From assembly GCA_026693085.1 (NCBI GenBank), contig JAPLNB010000175.1, positions 1 through 45,872 on the forward strand: 45,872 nucleotides of DNA. The letters are read 5' to 3'. Below, piece by piece: positions 8,202-18,323 of the stretch (its first letter is position 1; every line of letters starts with the position of its first letter). Source of the stretch: Planctomycetota bacterium (lineage in GTDB: Bacteria; Planctomycetota; Phycisphaerae; Tepidisphaerales; Tepidisphaeraceae). The notes beneath the pieces were generated by a model, which was given only the letters and a program-made list of their open reading frames with translations, did no database searches and was not told the origin of the DNA. The translations under genes were made by a program, and so were the position numbers.

Positions 8202-10535
8202 ATGCCAAATGCTCGACCTGGCTTGAAACCGTTGCTTTTTCTTGGTGTTGGGCTTTCGGTGCTGCTGGTTGGAAGCCTGTTGGTGCGGGAGAGGCTGCTG
8301 CGTCCGGAGGAGGGCGGGAGTGTTCGTCGCGTGGTGGTAGTGGCGACGCAGCCGGCGACGAAGCCGGTGGTTGAAGTGCCAGAGCCGCCGCGGTCGTACA
8401 TGGAACTGGTACGCCGAGTGTACCGATCGTATCCGACGACGCAGCCGCTGGAGGAGCCGGTGGGGCTGGAATATGCGGGGCATTTTGCGTTTCGGGAAGC
8501 GGTGTATCTGGACAACACGGGGAGACTGTGGATCACGCGGGCGGACGCCGGCGCGACAGAGACGGTGCTGGGCGGGGCGGGGGAGCAGCAGGTGATCCTG
8601 ACGCGGGAGCAGCCGGTGTATGTGCATTGGGTGAGCGGGGAGAAGGGGGAGGCGGCGTACCTTGTGTGCCGCAGGGCGTCGGGGGAGGGGTATGAGCTGG
8701 TGAGCGGGAAGCAGCGGCAGGTGATGGGGGGAAATGCCAAGTACGAATGGGGCCTGGCGAGGTCGTGGGAGGACAAGATTGTCGTGCCGACGGAAGCGGG
8801 GGTGACGGTCTTCACGGTGGGCAATCGCGTGGGAGAGTCAGCCAGTCCGTCGCTGGTGGAGGCGGGACGGGCGCATGCGCCGGTGCAGATCACGTTCACG
8901 GCGGGCGGGCCGTTGGCATGGATTCCGCCGCAGGAGGGGGATCCGGGCAGCAGTGGGGCGGTGCGATGTGTGGAGGATGCGTGGCGGAAACTGGCGGATG
9001 AGAACAGTTGGCCGTCGGGGCTGGTGCATTTGATTCCGCTGTTGGACGGGAGCGTGTTGCAGTTGATCGCGGACGAGGGCGAGGTGGTGAAGCTGAACGT
9101 GGTGCCGCTGGACCCGATGAGCGGGGAGGAAGAGAAGCAGATTACGGAGCTGGTGGTGCAGTTGTCGGATCCGGATGGGGCGAAGCGTGGGAAGGCGTAT
9201 GAGGAGCTGACGCGGTATGGGCCTGGGTTGTGGGCGATTGCGGAGAAGATGATGGACGGCGAGCCGCCGGAGACTCGCGCGAGGCTGAAGGATTTACTGC
9301 GGTCGAAGGTGAGTCCGCTGTTGGGTGGGATGCAGCTTGTGGACGGGCGGTTGCGCGTGCTGTGGCGGTATGCGGACGGGGGGGTGTTGTTTTATGCGGA
9401 GCACGGGGTGTCGATACTGCAAGGGGAGGATCAGCCGGTGGTGATATCGCCGGCGTGGCTGTCGGCGTTGCCGGGAGAATCGATACGGCTGCTTGGGCAG
9501 GATCTGGTGCGTGGTTTGGACGTGGCGAAGGTGAGGCTGATGCCGTGGGGACCGGAATGGATAGTGACGGACGAAGCGAACGGGCCGAGGCGTTTTCTGG
9601 GTGGGGAGTTGGTGCCATTGTTGAGTCAGCGCGAGAGTGCGTATGGGGAGTTTGTGGGGATCGGGCGGGGTGGAAGGTATGTTTTCAGGAAGGCGGTGAA
9701 GTCGGTGGCGACGACGCGGTCGGCGACGCAACCGACGACACGGCCGGCGACGCAGCCGACGACACAGGCGACGGCGGGTGAGACGGCGCTGAGCGAGGGG
9801 ACGGCGTTGATAGTGGACCCGAGGCTGCCGGATCCGATTCCGCGGTTGCCGGTGTGGAACCTGGTGTATCCGACGGCGACGGTGGGGTGGGACAAGAACG
9901 ATTGGCCGGCGGCGAAGCAGAAGAACGGTTGGGCGTTGGGGGCGAGGGAATGGCGGGTGCTGGAGGAGTCGGAGACATTTTACAGCACGGCAGAGCAGGT
10001 ACCGGCGTGGCCGGGGGTGGGAGGGACAACGCGTCCTGCGACGGGTCCGACGACGGGTCCGACGACGGGTCCGGTGTTGTCGACGAGGCCGAGCGAGATG
10101 GGGGCGGAGGAGAAGCCGATTCTGGTGGATGCCGGAGGCGAGGCGAGTTATTACGACGGACGGAAGGGGCTGAGGGTTGTGAGGCGGGATGGGTCAAGGG
10201 TGAGTTGGGGTTTGCCGGAGGAGGCCAGAGGAGCGGGGGATGTGCATTTGGTTCGGACGGGCGATGGGACGCTGTTTTTGTTTAACCAGCCGGGGCGGGT
10301 GGTGCGGATCAGGCCGACGGCGGGTGGTGCGGAGCCGTTTGCGGTGGAGGCGACGTTTACGCGGAGGATACCGAGGGCGGAGCATCCGGCGCGGATCTGG
10401 TTGGACCCGTTTGGGCGGATCTGCATTGCCTATGACGAGAACAAACTGGCGCTGTTGTTTCCAAGGGGATATATCCCGGCGGAAATCGTGAATTTGATGA
10501 CGGCGGAGGACCAGCGGCAGGCGGTGGAGGAGTAG
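8202..10535 (+). CDS. membrane-anchored protein of unknown function with Thr/Gln/Pro linkers
   Basis: I do not recognise this 777-residue protein as a whole. It has a single N-terminal membrane segment (PLLFLGVGLSVLLVGSLL, about 10-27), a Thr/Pro linker, and long beta-rich stretches that read like a propeller (repeated short strands such as YLDNTGRLWITR and LLDGSVLQLIADEG). A helical segment at about 310-362 (LVVQLSDPDGAKRGKAYEEL.RYG) resembles the LDSDDFxxREAAxxELxxLG repeat seen in planctomycete WD40-type proteins. Two low-complexity linkers rich in T-Q/G-P-T lie at about 503-525 and 608-625. It probably sits in the cytoplasmic membrane with its bulk outside the cytoplasm. The start has GAAGGGA seven nt upstream. 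It is divergent from the kinase gene, with 136 bp between them. Confidence 0.7.
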   Translation: MPNARPGLKPLLFLGVGLSVLLVGSLLVRERLLRPEEGGSVRRVVVVATQPATKPVVEVPEPPRSYMELVRRVYRSYPTTQPLEEPVGLEYAGHFAFREAVYLDNTGRLWITRADAGATETVLGGAGEQQVILTREQPVYVHWVSGEKGEAAYLVCRRASGEGYELVSGKQRQVMGGNAKYEWGLARSWEDKIVVPTEAGVTVFTVGNRVGESASPSLVEAGRAHAPVQITFTAGGPLAWIPPQEGDPGSSGAVRCVEDAWRKLADENSWPSGLVHLIPLLDGSVLQLIADEGEVVKLNVVPLDPMSGEEEKQITELVVQLSDPDGAKRGKAYEELTRYGPGLWAIAEKMMDGEPPETRARLKDLLRSKVSPLLGGMQLVDGRLRVLWRYADGGVLFYAEHGVSILQGEDQPVVISPAWLSALPGESIRLLGQDLVRGLDVAKVRLMPWGPEWIVTDEANGPRRFLGGELVPLLSQRESAYGEFVGIGRGGRYVFRKAVKSVATTRSATQPTTRPATQPTTQATAGETALSEGTALIVDPRLPDPIPRLPVWNLVYPTATVGWDKNDWPAAKQKNGWALGAREWRVLEESETFYSTAEQVPAWPGVGGTTRPATGPTTGPTTGPVLSTRPSEMGAEEKPILVDAGGEASYYDGRKGLRVVRRDGSRVSWGLPEEARGAGDVHLVRTGDGTLFLFNQPGRVVRIRPTAGGAEPFAVEATFTRRIPRAEHPARIWLDPFGRICIAYDENKLALLFPRGYIPAEIVNLMTAEDQRQAVEE
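10040..10073 (+). repeat. 12-bp tandem repeat in the 777-residue protein gene
   Basis: The unit gacgggtccgac occurs at 10040-10051 and 10052-10063, and all but its last two bases at 10064-10073. It encodes the low-complexity run TGPTTGPTTGP in a linker. Confidence 0.85.
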
Positions 10536-10539
10536 GCGC

Positions 10540-10577
10540 AAAAAAAGACCCCGTAGGCGTGGGTGAGACCTACGGGG
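10540..10577 (-). terminator. intrinsic terminator acting on the minus strand
   Basis: A perfect 9-bp stem (10549-10557 with 10569-10577, CCCCGTAGG against CCTACGGGG) has an 11-nt loop and is followed on the minus strand by a run of seven T (10540-10546). On the + strand the hairpin lacks a T-run, although it sits five nt after the stop at 10535. The nearest minus-strand gene ends at 11155, 578 bp away. Confidence 0.75.
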
Positions 10578-10578
10578 C

Positions 10579-11154
10579 AAGGAGGGGAGAAACACTTCGC
10601 ACCGATTATACGATGCCTCTATAGTATGGTTCGGCAAAGGCGAGCCATTTTCTCCATTTTTTTATTGGACAAAGTGAAACTTCGGAATCTGCCTGGCGTA
10701 TTTGGGCGTTACAATGAGGGCGAATGGGGAAACCGTACCGTTAATGGAGGTGGCGGATATCGTTATTAGTATTCTTGGATAATAGACTTAAGTGATTGTG
10801 AGATCTGAGATAGCGAGGTCAATGGACAGAGGACGGCATTGGGGACTGGCGGTGGCGGGCGGGGGACTGAAGCGGCAGAAAAAGCGCAGGAAAACGTAAA
10901 ATGCTGTAAAAAGGGGTTGGCGCAAACTCCATAACGGCGGTTTTGGCGGCCGGTCAGGATCGGATACCAGGAATTGGGGAGTCTCTGGGTGCGAAGGGGT
11001 TGAAGTGCAATATGTAGCGGTATAGCGGGTGGGCGTGCGGGCGAAGGATTCGGATCGGCAAGCGGCGTGGGCGTCTTGGAGAAGCAACTCGGCGGGAACC
11101 TCGGTGTTCCAAGGCGCGGTATACGTACCTGTGAAACAACCCAGTTTGCCCATT
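10579..11154. other. intergenic region between 777-residue protein gene and first CotH giant
   Basis: The open frames here show no recognisable protein and no good ribosome-binding site. Because a minus-strand terminator closes the region at 10540-10577, it may be the 3' untranslated part of the CotH/LTD transcript or hold a small RNA. The part around 10640-10780 is less GC-rich than the flanking genes. Confidence 0.4.
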
Positions 11155-14100
11155 TTACCAGTCCAGCAGCGATTGGTCGGAGGAGGCGATGGTGTTTATG
11201 GAGAAGAGATCCTCGTAGGGTCTGGGGGTCGCGGGTGACGACGCGGAAGCGAACGGGGAGGGGTATGGGGTATCGATCGCGGTGAGGGCGATGGCGGAGA
11301 GGGGTCCGGTCTGGGAGATGAAGGCGGAGTCGATGAGGAAGTAATCGTCGGCGTTGATGATGTCGTCGTAGTTGAAGTCGCCGTTGTAGAAGCCCTTGGC
11401 TTGAGAGATGAAGGCGGAGTCGATGAGGAAGTAGTCGTCGGCGTTGACGAGGCCGTCGAGGTTGGCGTCGCCGTTCCAAGTGTATTTTACGTGAACGCTG
11501 TTGTCTTTGAGTGCGGTAGCCAGGCCGGTCGAGTCGGTGGCTCGGCTGGTGTTGATGCCGGCGCCTTGCCAGAGAGTGGACGAAGACGAACGGCCGGATT
11601 TGACGAGGGCGGCGATCTGGCTGTAGACGGCCGGGAGCGTAGCGGGGTCGGTCGGGTGGACGATCAAGGAGTTGTCGGCAAGGTCGAGGGAGGCATTGAC
11701 GCCGAGCGTGAGGCCGGCGACTTGCAGGGGCAGGTTGCCGTCGGGAGCGACGGCAGCCGAGGCGCTGCCGCTGAGGGAAAGCTGGCCAAGGTGTTGGGCG
11801 TTGTTCAGGGACAGACGCGCTTGGCCGCTGAGGGTGATGTTCAGGCCGTTGGCGTCGGAGTTGAAGGTGTAGTCGCCGGCAGTGAGACTCAGGCGGTTGT
11901 TGCCGGGGCCGGCGTTGAACAGGGGGCTGAAGGAGAGGGTGCTTTGGATGGTGAGGACATCGTCCGCGGTGCCGCCGTTGATCGTCAATGCGGAGACTTC
12001 GGAGTTGGAGATGATGTAGGTGGGTTTGGCGCTGGTCGGGACATTGACGAAGATCAGGATGCTGTCGCCGAGCGTCTTGATGATGAACGCATTGGCGGCG
12101 GTGGGCAGGCCGTTGATGGTGGTGGTAGTGAGGGTGAAAGTCTGGGTGGCGTTGGTGACGAGCAGGTTGTTGGCCAGGTCGGAGATGGAGGAGCCGGTGG
12201 CGGTGAGGGTGAGGGTGTAGGTTTCGGCGCGCCAGGTGATGCCGTCGAGATTGCTGAGGAGGAAGGATTGTCCGTCGCCGGTGTCGGTGAGGGTCTGGCT
12301 GCTGGTGAGGAGGTTGGTGGAGGCGCCTTCGCGGGTGAACTTGAGGTCGGGCAGGTCGAAGCCGTTGACAGGCTCGTCGAAGATGATGGTGATGGATGAA
12401 AGGGAGGTGTCGAGGGGGTCGGGATCGACCGGGAGGATGCGGACGTTGGGTGGGAGCAGGTCGATGTTGCCGCGGCCGGGCGAACCGCCGGATTTTTCGG
12501 CGGTCCAGTTAATGACGTCGTTGCCGTAGAGGGTGGGGGCGATGCGGGCGAGGGAAGGGCCGGAGCCGTTCGGGGCGGTGGGCCAGGGGGAAGCGGCGGC
12601 ATAGGTGACGCGGTCGGCGCGGTAGTAGGGCAGATCGGTGCTGTTGACGTCGGGTTGGCCGGGGCGGATGAGCTCGATGGAGTCGCCGGCGTCCACCAGT
12701 GAGCCGGTGAAGGGGCCGAAGATGGGGATGCTGTTGGGGATGGAATATTTGGTGCGGAAAGTGGCGGGGTCGATGGGGACGATGAGGGCGTAGCCGTAGG
12801 CGGCGATCTGGTCGCCGTTCTTGAAGGTGAAGTCGATGCCGCCGACGAATTTCCAGGCGTTTTCCGGGTGTTCGAGGTCGTAGAAGGTGACTGGGGAGCC
12901 GGTGATGTTCTTCAACTCGATGTACTCATCCTTGCCCGTGGCTGGGTGGTACATGATTTCATTGATGACGACGGGGCCGACGAGCGACAGGGCGTTGAGT
13001 ACGCCGGGTGTCGGAGCGGCGAGCTCGACGAAGTCGTGCCCACCGGTGCTCTTGTTGTAGCGGCCGAGGGTGACTTCCTTGTCGGCATCGTCGAAGCCGA
13101 CGGATTCGCGGTAGCCGGCCAGTTGCCACTGTGCATTGGGGGCTTGGTAGGAGCTGGAGAGGAAGACGTCGTCGCCGAGTTCGTTCAGCGCGAATTGGGT
13201 CTTGCTGCCGGGGTCGCCTGGGTTGCCGAAGTGATCGCGGAAGTTGAAGACGATGTACTGGTGGGAGCGGAGGATGGTCTTTGGGCTGGAGTTGATCTGG
13301 TATTTGCGGAGGTCGAGGCTGGAGTCGCTGAGGAACCAGCCGGAGATGTCGACGTCGTTGTTCGTGGTGTTGTAGAGTTCGATCCAGTCGCCGGTGGGTT
13401 GATCGGTGTGGGTGAGGACTTCGTTGACGATAAGGGCATCGTGGTCGAGGCCTGGGTCGGCGTCGCCGGGTGCGCCGTTGGGGAAGTAGCTGGGTCGCCA
13501 GCCGTCGTTGGTGCTGAGGACGGCGTTGGTGGCAAGGGGGTTGAGTGCGATGAGTGAGAATCCTTGGCCGTCGGTGATGGGGTACCAAGTATTGTTATAG
13601 GTGAACTCCTCGACGACCTGGTCGAGAGGGCCTTGGAGGCGGATGGTGTCGCCGGCGTTGTTGAGTTTGCCGTCGTAGGGGCCGGTGAGGTGGATGGTGC
13701 TGGCGTAGCGGGAGAGGAATGCGTCTTTGTTCTTGGCGACGACGATGCGTTGGCCGGGGGCGAGGTATTGGTCGGCGGCGTCAAGGGTGGTGTTGTCGAA
13801 GACGAATTCGATGCCGCTGGTGAACTGGATGCCGAAGAGATCAATGGGTTCGGAGGCGGTGTTCTGGAGTTCGATGAATTCGAAATCGAAGTCTTTGAAG
13901 GGGCTGCTGTCGGGGGGCGGGGCGGGGTTGTACATCAGTTCGGTGATACGGAGTGCGGAGGCGTCGAAGGTAAACGTGTAATCGATGAGCGCGCTCCATT
14001 TTCCGTTGGTGCTGAGGACGCGGGCCTGGACGCGTGTGGTTGCGGTGATGGGGATGGAGGCGCTGTAGGTGTTTGCGCCTGGCGCGATGGCGCCGCCGGG

Positions 14101-17100
14101 GAGTCGTGGGTCGGAGCCGTCGGTGGTGTAGTAGAGGGTACTGGAGGAGTTGGGGTTGGTGATGGTGAGGGTAAAGCCGGAAGGGATGACGCCGCCGTTC
14201 TGGTTGTATTTGGGCGCCTGGAGAGTGGGATAGAGGTTGTTGGCCTTGAGCTGGCTGAGAACGATGCCGGAGCGTTGGGGGATGTAGGAGGTGAGGATGC
14301 GGTTGATTTCGTTGAGCCAGTTGGCGCGGGTGAGGGGGTAGTTGGGGCTCTTGGAGTCGCCCCAGCGGGCGGAATCATCGACGATGGCGGTATCGATCTC
14401 GGCCTTGCGTTTGTTGAAGATTGCCTTGACGGCATTGGCGGTGAGGGTGCCGTCGTTGTAGAAGAACTTCTGGATGCGGTCACCGACGCGCTGGCGGAAT
14501 TCGGGGCTGGCGGCGAGCAGCTCGAAGACGAGCTGGGGGTTGCTCCTGCCGAACGGCCAGGAGACGCGGATGTTGCCGGTGGCGGTAGTGACGGAAGGTG
14601 CGGTGGGGACGGTATAGGTGAAGGTGTTGGCGTCGGTGACGTTGACGGAATAGGTGCCGTTGTACTGGGATTGGCTGGCGCCGAAGAGCTCCATGGCATC
14701 GCCGCTGGCGAAGGGGTGTCCTGGGAGGTAGACGGTGATGGTGGAGCCGTTGGCGGTAACATTTCCGGCGGTGGGGGTGCCCATGACCCACCAGTACTGA
14801 CCGGCGGCGGGGCCGATGCGGTTCTCGTTGACGTTGAGGAAGGTATGTTCGGCGTCGTGGACGTAGAATTTGAAGCCTGGTGTGACGCCGGGGTTCTCGG
14901 TGCCGGCGCGGTTGTAGATAGCGTAGAAGTTATTGGGGCCTTTGTTGCCGAGGAATGCGGAGAGGGGTGCGTCGAGGTTTCCGGTGTAGTAGATATCGAG
15001 CATGTAGTCGATGAGGTCATCGACGTCGAGGAGGGGCGCATAGCTGGGGTTGCGGGAGCCGTCGGGGTTTTTGCCCTGGAGCTTCATGTAGTTGGCGAGA
15101 CTGGTCATGTCGCCGCGGGCCTGGTTCCAGAGGTCGGCCCAGGCGTTGATGTTGCCATCGACGGCCTCAATGTTGTAGCCGATCTCGGGGTCCATCTTGA
15201 TGACGTCGTAATCACTGGACGAGCCGCCGTGGAGGTTGGCTGAGTTGGAAGCGGAGGGGCGTTCGTCGGTGTTGTAGAGGCCCCAATACTGGCCGTTGAT
15301 GAAGAGCTGGTAGAACTGGCCGTGAGCGCCGGGCTGGCCCATGGCGATTTGGAGGTCGCGGGAGACCTGGTCGCGGATGGAGATCTGGGAGGGGTCGCCG
15401 CCGAAGCTCCAGGAATAGTTTTGTCCACAGCGGAGGTCGAAGAGCTGGAATTCCTGGGCGCCATCGGGTCCGAACATGGGGAACTTGAGCTTGCCGCCGT
15501 AACCGGGGTCATCGCGGAAGAAGAATCGGAATCCGTGCTTGGGGTTTTCGCCGGTGCGGCTGAATCCGCCACGGACGCGGACGCCGCCGTTGATCTGGAA
15601 ACCCTGTGTGCCGTCGGGGTAGATGAGTTCGATGGAGGCTTGTCGTTCCCAGTTCCGGCCGGAGCCCCAGGGGTTGACGTAGAATCCTGTGCCGGGATCG
15701 AACATGTCTTTAAGGTCCAAGGTGATGGAGAAAGTGGGGATCGAGGTGAGGCCGGTCTTGACGGTGGTGGAGTAGGAGGGGTTATTGACGACGCGCTGGT
15801 CCATGCCGTAATCGATAATCTGGCCGTTGAGGTAACCTTGCTTGGGCCAGTCGGGGCTGGTGGTGGGGGTTTCGTGGTTGGGGGACTGGCGGATGATGTC
15901 GTCGATGAAGAGGTATGTCTGGGTGTCGGAGTTGGCGGGGAGGAAGCCTGTGGCGAAGGCGGCCGCGCGGATGCTGGTGGTGGAGGCGATGTGGATCGGG
16001 TTGGTGTAGAGGAAGCCGGAGGTGGCGGTGGGGACGGTGCCATCGGTGGTGTAGCGGATCTGTGCGCTGTCGGTGGCGCAGGTGATGGTGAGATCGAAGG
16101 GGCTGGAATAGTAGCCGCGGTCGTGATCGAACTTGGTGTCAGCGACGATTGTGGAGAGGCTGGAGGGGTCGTTGGCTTTGCCGGGGGTGGGTGCGGTGAA
16201 GTAGCGATCGACGTTGAGGAGGTTGTCGATGCCTTGGACTTCGGGGTAGATGAGGAAGTCGGCGCGGTCGTCAGATTTGTTGAGAGCGTGGATCGCCAGG
16301 ACGTTGTTGCCGACGCGGAGGAGGTTCATGTACTGGGTAATGTCGATGTCCTCGTAGTTGAGGGCTTGGGCATCGGGGTGGGTGGCGGTGGCGGAGGAGT
16401 TCCAGAGGGGAGTCTTTGGGACGTTGCGGCTGGCGATGGGTGTGCCGTTGAGGTAGGCGACGAAGCCGTCGTCGTATTTGACGCGGAGCTTGAGGACATC
16501 GAAATTGGGTGTATCGCCGACGGCGAAGGGGATGCGGATGTAGGCGGAATTGGAATTGGTCATTTGGGATTTGACATCGGTGCCGATGAGGTCGGAGTAA
16601 TTGGGCGGGGGAGTGCTGGAGGTGGTTTTGACGGACCATCCCAAGAGGCCGTCGCTGAGGAGCCTGAAGGAGCTGAGGTCGAAGCCGGAGCGGTAGCCTT
16701 GAGCGATGGAGAGTTCGGCCTCGTCGCCGCCGCCGCACTCGTAGAAATCGAATTGGATGGTGGTCCGGAGGCCGCCGTCGGGGACGTTGAACGTCGCAAG
16801 GGTGTTGGCGGTGCCGCGTGTGGCGCCATAGACGAGGGTATCGGAGGGGCTGGGGTTGGTGGCGCCGCTGTATTCATCGTTGATGCGTGTGAGGAACGTG
16901 ACGCCGGGGATTTTGAGGAGGAATCCGTCGTCGGTGTTGCCGTTGATGGTCCACTGTCCGGCGGGGATGACCACGTTGGCGGTGGAGCGGACGGCGTATT
17001 GTTCGCGCTGCGGGATGTTCATATTGTCGCCGACACCGGCGCCGTTGGGCAACGTCAAGTCGCCGCCGAACTGGCCGCCGCTGTCGGAGCAGAAATTGAC

Positions 17101-17907
17101 GACGGGGACGTCCTTGGTGGAGATGATGGAGCCGGCGGGGACGCCGCCGTTGAGGATGGATTCGGCGATTGCGATGTTGTAGATGTTGGCGGTGGAAGTG
17201 TCGATCATTTTGGAGGTAAAGCCGGAGATCTGTGGCGCGGGGGGCTCGGTTTCGTAGCCGACGCCGGTCTTGCCGTTGATCCAGGCGGAGTCGTCGAAGG
17301 CGATGTCGGTCCAGGTGAGGCCGAGGGCGCCGCTGGTGGGGATGAGGATTTTGGCGGTGGCGGCGGTGGAGACGAGGCGGGTGATGATCTGGTCGACGGT
17401 TCGGCCGTAGGAGATGTCGGCCTGTTGCTGGGGGTATTTGGGGGCGTATTGGGAAACGATGGTGGAGCCGTCGGCCGCGACGAGGCCGAGGTATTCGCCG
17501 GTGGGGTCGAGTTTGAAGTCGGTGTGGAGCTGTTGGCCGGGGACGGCGCGGCCTTCGCCAGAGGCGAAGACGACGAGATAGCTGCCGGCGGCGAGGGATG
17601 TGGAGGGAAACTTCCACATGGGCGGGGCTTGGGGATCGTTGGGAAGGTGATTGGTCAGGTAGTAGCCGGTGAGGTCAACGGCCTTGGTGTCGGGGTTGTA
17701 GATTTCGATCCAGTCGGAGTATTTGCCGTCGACGTCTTTGAGGGTGCGCGTGTTTTCGGCCATGAACTCGCTGATGACGGGGGTGACGGCGAGGAGCTGG
17801 CGCGGTTCGAGGAGTTCGAGTTGGCATGTGGAACGGCCGGTGCTGTGCCGGAGGCGTGCAAACGATTTCCCGTCTTTGCCGAGTGACTTGCCGCGATGTA
17901 CAACCAT
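11155..17907 (-). CDS. giant LEPR-xLL protein with lamin-tail, CotH kinase and dockerin-like modules
   Basis: The 2250-residue protein begins with an Arg/Lys-rich leader ending in LELLEPRQLLA (about 30-40), the N-terminal motif of many planctomycete exported proteins. Order of modules: lamin-tail domain (about 45-140, SDWIEIYNP); chitobiase/hexosaminidase C-terminal-like domain (about 600-680, IRYTTDGT); CotH kinase-like domain (about 720-1215, with YWGLYNTDE and YVHDAEHTF); a second chitobiase-like domain (about 1250); three more lamin-tail domains (about 1320, 1490, 1640); an Ig-like region (about 1820); and a dockerin-type doublet (about 2140-2200, GDANLDGLVNADDYF). CotH proteins phosphorylate proteins in spore coats, and the lamin-tail and dockerin modules suggest surface adhesion or assembly; the substrate is unknown. 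I prefer the ATG at 17907 (GGAG eight nt upstream) to the one at 17967, which has no ribosome-binding site. It is a paralogue of the next gene. Confidence 0.87.
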   Translation of the reverse strand: MVVHRGKSLGKDGKSFARLRHSTGRSTCQLELLEPRQLLAVTPVISEFMAENTRTLKDVDGKYSDWIEIYNPDTKAVDLTGYYLTNHLPNDPQAPPMWKFPSTSLAAGSYLVVFASGEGRAVPGQQLHTDFKLDPTGEYLGLVAADGSTIVSQYAPKYPQQQADISYGRTVDQIITRLVSTAATAKILIPTSGALGLTWTDIAFDDSAWINGKTGVGYETEPPAPQISGFTSKMIDTSTANIYNIAIAESILNGGVPAGSIISTKDVPVVNFCSDSGGQFGGDLTLPNGAGVGDNMNIPQREQYAVRSTANVVIPAGQWTINGNTDDGFLLKIPGVTFLTRINDEYSGATNPSPSDTLVYGATRGTANTLATFNVPDGGLRTTIQFDFYECGGGDEAELSIAQGYRSGFDLSSFRLLSDGLLGWSVKTTSSTPPPNYSDLIGTDVKSQMTNSNSAYIRIPFAVGDTPNFDVLKLRVKYDDGFVAYLNGTPIASRNVPKTPLWNSSATATHPDAQALNYEDIDITQYMNLLRVGNNVLAIHALNKSDDRADFLIYPEVQGIDNLLNVDRYFTAPTPGKANDPSSLSTIVADTKFDHDRGYYSSPFDLTITCATDSAQIRYTTDGTVPTATSGFLYTNPIHIASTTSIRAAAFATGFLPANSDTQTYLFIDDIIRQSPNHETPTTSPDWPKQGYLNGQIIDYGMDQRVVNNPSYSTTVKTGLTSIPTFSITLDLKDMFDPGTGFYVNPWGSGRNWERQASIELIYPDGTQGFQINGGVRVRGGFSRTGENPKHGFRFFFRDDPGYGGKLKFPMFGPDGAQEFQLFDLRCGQNYSWSFGGDPSQISIRDQVSRDLQIAMGQPGAHGQFYQLFINGQYWGLYNTDERPSASNSANLHGGSSSDYDVIKMDPEIGYNIEAVDGNINAWADLWNQARGDMTSLANYMKLQGKNPDGSRNPSYAPLLDVDDLIDYMLDIYYTGNLDAPLSAFLGNKGPNNFYAIYNRAGTENPGVTPGFKFYVHDAEHTFLNVNENRIGPAAGQYWWVMGTPTAGNVTANGSTITVYLPGHPFASGDAMELFGASQSQYNGTYSVNVTDANTFTYTVPTAPSVTTATGNIRVSWPFGRSNPQLVFELLAASPEFRQRVGDRIQKFFYNDGTLTANAVKAIFNKRKAEIDTAIVDDSARWGDSKSPNYPLTRANWLNEINRILTSYIPQRSGIVLSQLKANNLYPTLQAPKYNQNGGVIPSGFTLTITNPNSSSTLYYTTDGSDPRLPGGAIAPGANTYSASIPITATTRVQARVLSTNGKWSALIDYTFTFDASALRITELMYNPAPPPDSSPFKDFDFEFIELQNTASEPIDLFGIQFTSGIEFVFDNTTLDAADQYLAPGQRIVVAKNKDAFLSRYASTIHLTGPYDGKLNNAGDTIRLQGPLDQVVEEFTYNNTWYPITDGQGFSLIALNPLATNAVLSTNDGWRPSYFPNGAPGDADPGLDHDALIVNEVLTHTDQPTGDWIELYNTTNNDVDISGWFLSDSSLDLRKYQINSSPKTILRSHQYIVFNFRDHFGNPGDPGSKTQFALNELGDDVFLSSSYQAPNAQWQLAGYRESVGFDDADKEVTLGRYNKSTGGHDFVELAAPTPGVLNALSLVGPVVINEIMYHPATGKDEYIELKNITGSPVTFYDLEHPENAWKFVGGIDFTFKNGDQIAAYGYALIVPIDPATFRTKYSIPNSIPIFGPFTGSLVDAGDSIELIRPGQPDVNSTDLPYYRADRVTYAAASPWPTAPNGSGPSLARIAPTLYGNDVINWTAEKSGGSPGRGNIDLLPPNVRILPVDPDPLDTSLSSITIIFDEPVNGFDLPDLKFTREGASTNLLTSSQTLTDTGDGQSFLLSNLDGITWRAETYTLTLTATGSSISDLANNLLVTNATQTFTLTTTTINGLPTAANAFIIKTLGDSILIFVNVPTSAKPTYIISNSEVSALTINGGTADDVLTIQSTLSFSPLFNAGPGNNRLSLTAGDYTFNSDANGLNITLSGQARLSLNNAQHLGQLSLSGSASAAVAPDGNLPLQVAGLTLGVNASLDLADNSLIVHPTDPATLPAVYSQIAALVKSGRSSSSTLWQGAGINTSRATDSTGLATALKDNSVHVKYTWNGDANLDGLVNADDYFLIDSAFISQAKGFYNGDFNYDDIINADDYFLIDSAFISQTGPLSAIALTAIDTPYPSPFASASSPATPRPYEDLFSINTIASSDQSLLDW

Positions 17908-18323
17908 TAGACCGGCTCCAGCGTGAAATCTCAGATGCGTGTTGGAAGAGTCCTTGCCTATAAGCATTTACGCCATGGCCTATGAGGCCGTTCGCTCGAT
18001 TCGGGCTTTGCCATCGGACGCGATGCGAGAACGGGGGCTGGCTGGTTCGGCTGAAACAGCAAGCTCGCCTCGATACTGACTTTGACCGCGCTATTGAGCT
18101 GGGTCCAGCGAGTTACCCGGTTGATGACCCCAAGAGTGACGGTGCCGGGGCGGAGAAGGATGGAAGATAGGTCTAATCGAGAGATTTCACCCAGCTTCAC
18201 ATCGCATAGCGCAGCCGCAGTGGCATGTTCTGCGTACGTCCGATTGCCCTCGATGCCTCCAATCAACCAAGGTGGTTGCAGACCACTACTCTGCCTCATG
18301 CATATCGGGCGGCGGAGCGGAGG
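17908..18323. other. intergenic region between the two CotH giants
   Basis: This should hold the promoter of the gene starting at 17907; I could not identify convincing boxes. A small hairpin (18264-18269 with 18273-18278, CAACCA/TGGTTG) is present but lacks a T-run. A 113-codon minus-strand frame (17958-18299) has no ribosome-binding site and no similarity I recognise, so I do not call it. Confidence 0.45.

Noticed and set aside
10788..11153. 121-codon minus-strand frame beginning just after the first giant
   Set aside because: No ribosome-binding site and a composition unlike a folded protein; kept only as part of the intergenic description.
15322..17886. 854-codon + strand frame opposite the first CotH giant
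   Set aside because: Low-complexity Gly/Val/Glu composition typical of antisense shadows; the minus-strand frame has clear domains.
17958..18299. 113-codon minus-strand frame between the giants
   Set aside because: No ribosome-binding site, overlaps the upstream region of the giant gene, and shows no known domain.
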